Assembly (NCBI GenBank): GCA_964505325.1
Contig: CAZDHT010000057.1
Location: 1-23,158, forward strand
Source of the DNA: CAZDHT01 sp964505325
GTDB taxonomy: Bacteria > Planctomycetota > PUPC01
Direction of reading: 5' to 3'
DNA: 23,158 nt
Part shown: one piece after another, positions 1 to 6,365 of the stretch
Position numbering within the stretch: the stretch's first letter is position 1
Layout: each line of letters starts with the position of its first letter
The notes under the pieces: generated by a model
The model's input: the letters and a program-made list of their open reading frames with translations, nothing else
Databases searched by the model: none
Told to the model about the DNA's origin: nothing
Program-made: the position numbers and the translations under genes

Positions 1-2
1 CC

Positions 3-1391
3 GACAACCTGGGCGGCGTCGGCCTGTGGCACGGCCCGGGGGACCGTTCACCGTACTACGATACCTGGGGGCACCTGTACGACCAGTGGCGCGGTTCTGC
101 GGGCTGGAGCGCCCATCCGACCGGTCGACTCGCCCTCGGCTCGAGCCGCGAGGGCGCCGCGCTCTGCTGGCACTGGCTTCGCGGGGCGACCGAACCGTGC
201 GGGGAGAAGTTCGGCCTGAGGGCGCTCATCAGCCTGTTCTTCGCTGCCGATGTGCGCACTGGGAAGCAGCGGGTCGCGTCCATGCAGCGTCCGGTCGTGC
301 CGCGGGCAAACGGAGCCGAGTTCCGCTGTCTCGACGTGGTCGAGGACGCGCTGTTGTACAGGAAGACCGAGAAAGAGATGAGTCTCACTTTCCCTCGGGA
401 CCGGGAAGCACGCCGGGCTCGGGTCCGTGTGTTCGGGCTCGAAGGCCGCGGGGCTGTAGTGATTGAAACGAACGGCAAGCGCCTCACGCCGCAGCTCCTC
501 TCGCTCGGCGGCATGACCGACGATCCGTACGGGCCGAATCTCGCGCGCCCCGGCGACCGGTTCGCCCCCCTCATCGGCGACCTGAATAAGGGCCCGTGCC
601 ACGCCGTGTTCTCGGTTCCGTTGTCCGCCCGCGGCAAGACGGTGGTCACGGTGCGGGAAGCCCCGGGCATTAATCTGGCCTACGCGAAGTGGGACGACCG
701 GCAGACGTACGTGATCCGCTCCAGCGCCCTCCCCCACGTCCCGATGGCCGCGTTCTCCACGCGGACCGTCTGTCTGCACGACCTGCGGGGCGCCGCCGGC
801 CGAGAGCCGGCGCTCATCCGCGTGCCGCTGTACTGGTATCCCACCAACGTCCAGACCCGCGGCGAATGCACGAATGAACTCCGGCGGCTGAGAGTCGGCG
901 CCAACGGCCCGGAAGCGCTGTCACTGGAGGTCACGTCGACCGACCCGAACCGCCGGGCGCGCGCCACGGTCGGCATCGACCTGCCGACGCCGCGCCGCGC
1001 CGTGCTGGTCCGCGTGCGGACGCGCCTGCACGTCCTCAAGCCTCTCGACCTTCCCGCCATCCAGTACCTCAACAGTTTCCCGTCGAACTCGTGGCAGCCT
1101 GAGGACTGGCCGGACGACTGGGTCGTCCTGCTCACCACCGACGGCCGCAAGATGTGTGAGCCCTTCAAAGAACCCCGGGACAAGCGAAAGAAATGGGACC
1201 ACATCCACACATGGAAGGACCGCCTGGTCTTCGTGCAGGGCGCGGCCGACCGCGGGAATATCTTCATCCTCGCCGAAAACCGGAAGCCCGCAAGACAGTT
1301 GAACGGGTACATGCTGTGCCCGGTCTGGCTTGACTCGCACTTCACGTTTGAAGGGCTGAAAGCGCCGGTGAAGCCGGGGACTTCTTTTGAA
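3..1391 (+). CDS. Hypothetical protein, truncated at both ends
   Basis: An uninterrupted reading frame of 463 codons runs from the window edge into the N gap. It has no start in view and no stop before the gap. I do not recognise the family. The composition is that of a soluble, beta-rich protein with many Trp, Tyr and Arg residues and no membrane segment. Distinctive patches are LWHGPGDRSPYYDTWGHLYD near the left edge, LSLGGMTDDPYGPNLARPGD in the middle, and a Trp-rich stretch SNSWQPEDWPDDWVVLLTTD towards the end. The look is of an exported beta-sandwich protein of the kind common in PVC genomes, but any signal peptide would lie left of the window. The frame can be read on through the gap only because N translates as X, so the apparent continuation into the permease gene is not real. 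The coding call is firm; the function is unknown. Confidence 0.75.
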
Positions 1392-1491
1392 NNNNNNNNN
1401 NNNNNNNNNNNNNNNNNNNNNNNNNNNNNNNNNNNNNNNNNNNNNNNNNNNNNNNNNNNNNNNNNNNNNNNNNNNNNNNNNNNNNNNNNNN
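1392..1491. other. Assembly gap, exactly 100 N
   Basis: Exactly 100 N separate the end of the hypothetical gene from the purine permease promoter region. A round 100 is the usual placeholder for a gap of unknown size, so distances across it mean nothing. The base order on the two sides suggests the ends may overlap rather than flank missing sequence (see findings). Confidence 0.97.
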
Positions 1492-1492
1492 G

Positions 1493-1531
1493 CCGGGCGC
1501 GTCTTTCCAGTTCCCACTTGAAACGGGCTGA
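1493..1531 (+). CDS. Possible C-terminal tail of the truncated hypothetical gene
   Basis: Immediately after the gap, the frame starting at 1493 reads PGASFQFPLETG and then a TGA stop at 1529-1531. The last residues before the gap are KPGTSFE, so the tail resembles a variant of the same stretch (PG-T/A-SF-E/Q). If so, the hypothetical protein ends here, about 50 bases before the permease start. A second frame (from 1492) also closes quickly, at 1519-1521, so the assignment rests on that resemblance only. Confidence 0.3.
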   Translation, partial: PGASFQFPLETG

Positions 1532-1546
1532 GGCGGCAATTACCAT
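1518..1546 (+). promoter_or_regulatory. Candidate sigma70-type promoter for the purine permease
   Basis: TTGAAA (1518-1523) and TACCAT (1541-1546) are separated by 17 bases, the optimal spacing. The -35 box matches 5 of 6 and the -10 box 4 of 6 consensus bases. Transcription would start near 1553, giving a leader of about 32 nt before the ATG. If the upstream gene ends at 1531, this promoter overlaps its last codons. Confidence 0.38.
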
Positions 1547-1584
1547 ACTGGCACTTCGTTCTTCGCACTCGGGAGGATTCCAGG

Positions 1585-3375
1585 ATGGGCGGGCTGGACA
1601 GAATCTTCAAGCTGCGGGAGAACAACACTTCCATCGGGACGGAGATCCGCGCGGGCGTGGTGACGTTCCTGACCATGTCGTACATCGTCTTCGTCCAACC
1701 GATCATTCTGTCACAGACGGGCCTGAGCTGGCACACGGTGTTTGTGGCGACCTGCGTGTCGAGCGCCGTCGCGACGCTGCTGATGGCGTTCTTCGCGAAC
1801 TATCCCATCGCGCTGGCGCCGGCGATGGGACACAACGTCCTCTTTCTCATCTACTGCAAGGACGGGACGATCAACTGGCAGACCGGTCTGGGCGCGATCT
1901 GCATATCGGGAACCATCTTTCTCATGCTGTCGCTGTGGGGGATCCGCGAGAAGATCGTCAACGCAATCCCGGCGTCGATCAAGCACGCCATCGCCGTCGG
2001 CATCGGCCTCTTGATCGCTTTTCTCGGATTCCAGTGGGCGGGGGTTACGGCCGACGATCCGGCAATGCTGGTCCGGATGGGTGACCTCCACGCCACACCG
2101 GTGCTGCTGGCGCTGGGCGGCCTGGTGCTCACTGCGGCGCTCATTGCACTCAGACTCCGCGGGGCAATCCTTATCGGAATCCTCATCACCGCCGCCGCAG
2201 GAATCCCGCTGAACATCACGTCCACCAAGCATGTGGAGGAGAAAGGCCTGGTGGACATGCCGCGTTCGGCGCCAATGCAGAAGCTGGCGATCCTGCCGGT
2301 TCATGCGCCGGCCGGAGTGGAAGTGGACAAAGCGGCCGTGTTGACAGCGTTGAACGACGCTGCCGGCCAATACTATGACCCGGACAGGGTGATCTCGCCC
2401 TACGTGACGCCGCAGCTCCTCGCCGACGTGACCGCCAAGCCGGACCCGAAGACGACGCCGGAGCAGATGGGCGCGCTGATGCAGAAGCCGCTGGACTGCC
2501 GTGTGCTCGTGTTCCCGATGGTGGAGGTCGAGGAGAAGAAAGAGGGAGCGGCGCAGGCAGGCGACAAGAAAGCCAGGAAGGAATTGGTGTTGAAGGCGGT
2601 GGCGTATCATCTCGTGACAACCGAGGAGGGCACCAAAGGAAAGGTGTGGCGTCGGTACCACCCGATCTCGCTGCCCGCCTCAGAGAAGGAGCTCGAGCAC
2701 TACGCGAAGGACGTGGTGCTGGGCCTTCCCGGCCACGAGGGACTGCTCAAGCTCGACATACCGGGTGCGCTGAAGCTCGGGCTCCTGCACGTGATCTTCA
2801 TCTTCTTTTTCCTGGATCTGTTCGACACCATCGGCACGCTGATCGGGGTGTCGCAGCAGGCGGGGTTCCTGCGGGACGGGGTGCTGCCGCGGGCGCGCGG
2901 CGCGTTGCTTGCGGACGCGTTCGGCACGGTGATCGGCGCCGGGCTGGGGACGTCGACGGTGACCAGCTATGTCGAGAGCTCGGCAGGCGTGGCGGAGGGC
3001 GGCCGCACCGGCCTCGCCAACATCGTGACCGGGCTGCTGTTCATCGTGGCGCTGTTCTTCTCGCCGCTGGTCGAGATGATCGGCGGCGGCTATCAGAACC
3101 TGCATCCGGCCGTGGCGCCCGTGCTGATCATCATCGGCAGCATCATGCTGCGGAACGTGGTGCACATCCGTTGGACGGACCCCACCGAGGCGCTGCCCGC
3201 ATTCCTCGCCATCATGGTCATGCCGCTCACGTTCAGCATCACCGAGGGCATCGCGTTCGGCTTCATCAGTTACAGCTTCCTCAAGCTGGTCACCGGCCGC
3301 GGGCGCGAGGTGCACTGGCTCGTGTATCTGTTCTCGGTGCTGTTCATCGTGCGGTACGTTTATGTCGGGACCTGA
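1585..3375 (+). CDS. NCS2/AzgA-type purine permease with a large inserted domain
   Basis: A 596-residue membrane transporter of the AzgA (adenine/guanine/hypoxanthine permease) branch of NCS2, expected to import purines with protons across the inner membrane. Family signatures are LAPAMGHNVLF (78-88, normally APGMGxNxxF), FFFLDLFDTIGTLIGV (407-422) and GTSTVTSYVESSAGVAEGGR (455-474). Seven membrane segments lie in residues 21-208, and the second half runs from about 394, with an extra hydrophobic segment at 577-594. Usual family length is about 430-450. The excess is a hydrophilic block at about 212-385 placed between the two inverted-repeat halves. The block starts KLAILPVHAP and contains CRVLVFPMVEVEEKK, a pattern like TolB-N/CsgG/LpoB-type domains. 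The ATG is preceded by GGGAGG (1571-1576) at 8 bases. The stop overlaps the next gene by 14 bases. The Gly-to-Ala and Leu-to-His changes in the substrate-site motif make the exact substrate uncertain. Confidence 0.9.
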   Translation: MGGLDRIFKLRENNTSIGTEIRAGVVTFLTMSYIVFVQPIILSQTGLSWHTVFVATCVSSAVATLLMAFFANYPIALAPAMGHNVLFLIYCKDGTINWQTGLGAICISGTIFLMLSLWGIREKIVNAIPASIKHAIAVGIGLLIAFLGFQWAGVTADDPAMLVRMGDLHATPVLLALGGLVLTAALIALRLRGAILIGILITAAAGIPLNITSTKHVEEKGLVDMPRSAPMQKLAILPVHAPAGVEVDKAAVLTALNDAAGQYYDPDRVISPYVTPQLLADVTAKPDPKTTPEQMGALMQKPLDCRVLVFPMVEVEEKKEGAAQAGDKKARKELVLKAVAYHLVTTEEGTKGKVWRRYHPISLPASEKELEHYAKDVVLGLPGHEGLLKLDIPGALKLGLLHVIFIFFFLDLFDTIGTLIGVSQQAGFLRDGVLPRARGALLADAFGTVIGAGLGTSTVTSYVESSAGVAEGGRTGLANIVTGLLFIVALFFSPLVEMIGGGYQNLHPAVAPVLIIIGSIMLRNVVHIRWTDPTEALPAFLAIMVMPLTFSITEGIAFGFISYSFLKLVTGRGREVHWLVYLFSVLFIVRYVYVGT

Positions 3376-4042
3376 GACCAGCGTCATCCTTTCGGACCCG
3401 GTGCTGCAAAAGGCCTACCTCTCGGCGTGCGTCATCGCCGGCGCGCTCATGTGCTTCTTCGGATACCGGGCGTTCAAGTTCGTGCTGGGGCTGTTGGGCG
3501 TGCTGATCGGCGGGTACGCCGCGGCGGCGGTCGGCTTCGACCTGTCGGAAGGGAACCGGGCGGTGGCGCTGTTCTGCGGCCTGACGGGCGGCGTGCTGGG
3601 CGGCGTATTGATGGTGACGATGTATCTGCTGGCGGTGTTCGTTCTGGGCGCGTCACTGGGCGGGATCGTGGCGGGGGTTTTCACGCTTCGGGCGAATCCC
3701 GGCACGCGCGCCATCGCGATGTCGGTGGTCGCCGCCATCGGCGGGTTCCTCGCCCTGTTCATTCAGCGATTCATCGTCATCGCGGCAACCGCGCTGAACG
3801 GCGCGGCCCTGGTCATCGTCGGGCTCTGGATGTTGTTCGCCGACCTGAGCCCGATGGCCGCCTATCACCATTTCGTCGGCGCGGGGCCTGGGCCGTGCTG
3901 CCACGCGGTGCTGGGGAGCGGCATCTACAAGTACCTGGTCCTCGGTGCGTGGACGATCCTCGGCTGCCTCGGTGCATGGGCGCAGTTCTCCGTCCCGGAG
4001 AAGCCGGACGAGGACGCGGAACAGCACGACGGCGAGGAATAG
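3362..4042 (+). CDS. DUF4203/TM198-like seven-TM membrane protein
   Basis: A 226-residue integral membrane protein with about seven hydrophobic segments (roughly 18-34, 38-58, 67-83, 84-106, 116-134, 137-160 and 189-207), rich in Gly and Ala, with a short acidic C-terminal tail (VPEKPDEDAEQHDGEE). The alternating Gly-rich helices and length fit the TM7S3/TM198 (DUF4203) family, whose bacterial role is not known to me. It starts 14 bases inside the 3' end of the purine permease gene and shows no good ribosome site of its own, so it is probably translated by coupling. A helper role for the permease is only an inference from this overlap. Cys178-Cys179 and a nearby His pair (169-170) sit in the loop before the last segment. 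The gene ends 15 bases from the convergent protease gene, with no obvious terminator between. Confidence 0.72.
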   Translation: MSGPETSVILSDPVLQKAYLSACVIAGALMCFFGYRAFKFVLGLLGVLIGGYAAAAVGFDLSEGNRAVALFCGLTGGVLGGVLMVTMYLLAVFVLGASLGGIVAGVFTLRANPGTRAIAMSVVAAIGGFLALFIQRFIVIAATALNGAALVIVGLWMLFADLSPMAAYHHFVGAGPGPCCHAVLGSGIYKYLVLGAWTILGCLGAWAQFSVPEKPDEDAEQHDGEE

Positions 4043-4057
4043 ATCCCCCCGGCCCCG

Positions 4058-4828
4058 TCACGTCCTGCCCAGAAGCACGACGATGTCGTAGATGACGTGT
4101 GTATAGACGGCCACTCCCAGGCCCCGGTATGTGTAAAGCGCCGAGAAGAAGACGCCGCTGGCGAAATAGAACAGGAAGTTGATGTTCAATGTCGTGCCGT
4201 GACACATCGCGAACACGACCGAGCTGATCGTGACCGCAAAACACGCGGCGTAGCCCGTCCGCTCCTGGAACAGCTTCAGGCCGGCCAGGTACAGCGCACT
4301 GGTCAGGAACAGCCGGAATAGTATCTCCTCGTACACGCCGGCGCCGATCGACCCGATGACGTCCTTCACCGGCGACGACCCGGCGGCGCACATTTGAATC
4401 CAGAACCTCGGCAGGCGATGGTAGACCAGCACGGCGATCCCCACCAGCGCCGCCGCCCATCCGGCGCTCTCGAGGACCATCGGAATGATGAGGTTCAGGC
4501 GAAGCCCACCCCGCTTCGCCAGAACGAATACCGCGAGCAGCAACAGCAGCACGACCGCGATGTTCAGCACCATGCCCGCCCTGCTGTGGAAGACGCCCGA
4601 GAGCAGGTCTCGGACGAACCGCCCGGCGCCCTGGGCTCTGACCGGCGGGTAGTAGATGAGGGCGACTTCATAGACCAGCAGCAGCGGAGCGATCAGCACG
4701 AAGCTCAGCGCCAGGCTGCGCGACTGCGCGAAGTAGCCGTCGAAATTGTCTGCCGAGCCGAGCACCCAGGCCAGCCAGCCCTTGCCGGCATCGCCCGGCC
4801 GCGCTTTCCTTTTCGTTCTTCTCGCCAT
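4058..4828 (-). CDS. CPBP-family intramembrane metalloprotease (CAAX/Abi type)
   Basis: A 256-residue membrane protein carrying the three CPBP (Rce1/Abi) motifs: YEEILFR (Glu167, Glu168, Arg172), FAMCHG (His210) and HVIYD (His244, Asp248). In this family the Glu and His residues hold a catalytic metal inside the membrane, and members cleave C-terminal or membrane substrates or serve in bacteriocin self-immunity. The substrate here cannot be told. Hydrophobic segments lie near 39-59, 86-104, 112-136, 157-183, 194-210 and 216-252. The N-terminus is strongly basic (MARRTKRKAR), consistent with a cytoplasmic end. There is no Shine-Dalgarno sequence before the ATG, and the best promoter would start the transcript only about 6 bases upstream, so the mRNA may be leaderless. 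It is convergent with the DUF4203-like gene and divergent from the coiled-coil gene. Confidence 0.88.
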   Translation of the reverse strand: MARRTKRKARPGDAGKGWLAWVLGSADNFDGYFAQSRSLALSFVLIAPLLLVYEVALIYYPPVRAQGAGRFVRDLLSGVFHSRAGMVLNIAVVLLLLLAVFVLAKRGGLRLNLIIPMVLESAGWAAALVGIAVLVYHRLPRFWIQMCAAGSSPVKDVIGSIGAGVYEEILFRLFLTSALYLAGLKLFQERTGYAACFAVTISSVVFAMCHGTTLNINFLFYFASGVFFSALYTYRGLGVAVYTHVIYDIVVLLGRT

Positions 4829-4840
4829 GTCAGGTCAAAC

Positions 4841-4870
4841 AGTATAAGTGCCGCCGGCCGGGCCGGTCAA
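4841..4870 (-). promoter_or_regulatory. Promoter of the CPBP protease gene, probably leaderless
   Basis: On the minus strand TTGACC (4870-4865) is followed after 18 bases by TATACT (4846-4841), each 5 of 6 to consensus. The expected start is near 4834, leaving about 6 nt before the ATG at 4828. This leaves no room for a ribosome site, and none is present. Confidence 0.5.
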
Positions 4871-4971
4871 ACACGTTTCCAGGCAGACCGGAATCCGCGG
4901 GTGACTCGGCCGCATGAATCCACGACCTGCGGGTGTATAAACAAACAGGCCGGAGAATCGCAACTCGACGG

Positions 4972-4999
4972 TTGACTTTGCCGGCCGCAGGGCTATCAT
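4972..4999 (+). promoter_or_regulatory. Promoter of the coiled-coil/BRCT-like gene
   Basis: TTGACT (4972-4977), a 16-base spacer and TATCAT (4994-4999), both 5 of 6 to sigma70 consensus. Transcription would begin near 5006, giving a leader of about 27 nt that carries the strong ribosome site before the ATG at 5033. The 4829-5032 intergenic region holds this promoter and the opposite-facing CPBP promoter, with no gene between. Confidence 0.58.
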
Positions 5000-5020
5000 T
5001 ATGTGGTTACGGAATAACAC

Positions 5021-5028
5021 AGGAGGTG
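5021..5028 (+). promoter_or_regulatory. Strong ribosome binding site fixing the start at 5033
   Basis: AGGAGGTG is an eight-base match to the 16S rRNA 3' end. It sits 6 bases (counted from AGGAGG) before the ATG at 5033. A second in-frame ATG at 5039 would be 12 bases away, so 5033 is preferred. Confidence 0.8.
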
Positions 5029-5032
5029 TACC

Positions 5033-6286
5033 ATGGCTATGGCGCCGCGAAAAGGGAGCCCGGTTCCCCTGATCATCTTCATCGTGCTGTTTGTGTTCTC
5101 GGCAGTTGGACTGGTGCTCGTCGCGATGGAGTTGGCGAGCGCGCGCGACCTCACAGACGCCGGCTTCAATCCCAGCGAGCGGGACGCGCTGACGTATACG
5201 CGCAAGCAGATGCACAACGGCGTCCTGGTCGGCCTGAAGCAGGCGCTCAAACTGAACAAGGAGCGCATCCAGACCCTGGAATACCAGGTGGAGCAGTTCC
5301 AGAAGGTGACCGGCAGTCTCAACCCCGAGAAACTCAGAGAGGACACGAAGGACCTGGTCACACGGATCCTGAAGATCGAGCGGGAACAGACTCCGTCGCT
5401 GATGGAGTTCATCCAGATGCTCGAGCAGGAGAAGAACAAGCTGAAGATCCAGGCGGACAGCGAACGGCAGGACAAAGAGCAGCAGGTGGCCAACCTGAAG
5501 GCCGAGGCCGACAAGACCGGGGCAAAACTGAAGACGATGCAGACCACCATCGACGAGCGGGACGCCAAGATCGAGGGGCTAAATCTCACGCTGCGACAGG
5601 AGCGGGATAAGCTGCAGAAGGAAGCAAAGGACGTGCGCGCCAAGCTGGACGCCGCGAACGACAAGATGCTCAACGAGACCAGGGACCTCAAGGACGAGAA
5701 CAAGCGGCTCGAGCGCCTGGTCAATGTGCTCCAGGAACAGTTGGCGGCCAGCCGTAAGAAGAAAACCTTCGGGGGCAAGGGCGTCCCGTTCGACAAGGAC
5801 GACGAGCCGCCGGACGGGAAGGTCATCCTGGTCGAGCGCGACACGGGAGTGATCGTCAACATCGGGCGGAAAAAGGGCGTGCGGCGCGGGCTGCGGTTCG
5901 AGGTCTTTTCGGTGAAGGGCGACGGCACGCGCATCAAGCAGGGCGACCTGGAAATCAAGACCGTGTTCCCCGACATCAGCCGGGCCATCCTGGTCGGCGG
6001 GGAAAGCCCGGTCGATGTCGTCACCAAGGGCGACATTATCGTCAACCCGGCGTTTGACCCCGGCCGGGCGAGAATCTTCGTGGCCGATACGGTCTTCGAC
6101 GACGCCCGAAAGCAGAAGCTGCGGGATAACCTCGCCAAGTACGGCAGCATGCTCGAGCCCCAGCTCACCATCCGAACCGATTACCTCATCATCGGGCCCA
6201 AGAGGGGGAAGTTCATCGACCAGGCCGAGAAATGGGGCATCCCGCTGATTCGTGAGGACGACCTGCTCCCTCTGCTCGGCCGTTGA
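5033..6286 (+). CDS. Membrane-anchored coiled-coil protein with C-terminal BRCT-like domain
   Basis: A 417-residue protein in four parts. Residues 11-33 form one membrane segment after a short basic end. Residues about 65-245 are a long charged coiled coil (for example QEKNKLKIQADSERQDKEQQ). Residues about 262-340 form a small beta module (DGKVILVERDTGVIVNIG, then KKGVRRGLRFEVF) like the C-terminal modules of FlgT-type envelope proteins, where 'GV..G..FEV' is usual. Residues about 347-415 look like a BRCT domain: a strand RIFVADTV, a helix DARKQKLRDNLAKYG, the hallmark TDYLIIG, then AEKWGIPLIREDDLLPLL, matching the end of ligase BRCT repeats. The single N-terminal membrane segment should leave the rest in the periplasm, an odd place for a BRCT fold. 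Function is unknown; a structural envelope role is an inference. The gene has its own promoter and a near-perfect ribosome site. Confidence 0.85.
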   Translation: MAMAPRKGSPVPLIIFIVLFVFSAVGLVLVAMELASARDLTDAGFNPSERDALTYTRKQMHNGVLVGLKQALKLNKERIQTLEYQVEQFQKVTGSLNPEKLREDTKDLVTRILKIEREQTPSLMEFIQMLEQEKNKLKIQADSERQDKEQQVANLKAEADKTGAKLKTMQTTIDERDAKIEGLNLTLRQERDKLQKEAKDVRAKLDAANDKMLNETRDLKDENKRLERLVNVLQEQLAASRKKKTFGGKGVPFDKDDEPPDGKVILVERDTGVIVNIGRKKGVRRGLRFEVFSVKGDGTRIKQGDLEIKTVFPDISRAILVGGESPVDVVTKGDIIVNPAFDPGRARIFVADTVFDDARKQKLRDNLAKYGSMLEPQLTIRTDYLIIGPKRGKFIDQAEKWGIPLIREDDLLPLLGR

Positions 6287-6311
6287 AGCGGCACGCCAGG
6301 CAGCATCCCGT

Positions 6312-6331
6312 CGGCGCGCAGGCCCGCGCCG
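6312..6331 (+). repeat. GC-rich hairpin between the coiled-coil and ankyrin genes
   Basis: CGGCGCG (6312-6318), a 6-base loop and CGCGCCG (6325-6331) form a perfect 7-bp stem, 26 bases after the coiled-coil gene's stop. No T tract follows on either strand, so it is not a standard intrinsic terminator. It could stall or process the transcript. Confidence 0.3.
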
Positions 6332-6365
6332 CCGAACCAACCCGGTTTCCTGGTGAGATGCCCCC

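Noticed and set aside
252..2084. A single protein reading through the N gap into the permease region
   Set aside because: It exists only because N codons do not stop translation. After the gap the frame is out of phase with the permease and gives Arg-rich, motif-free sequence.
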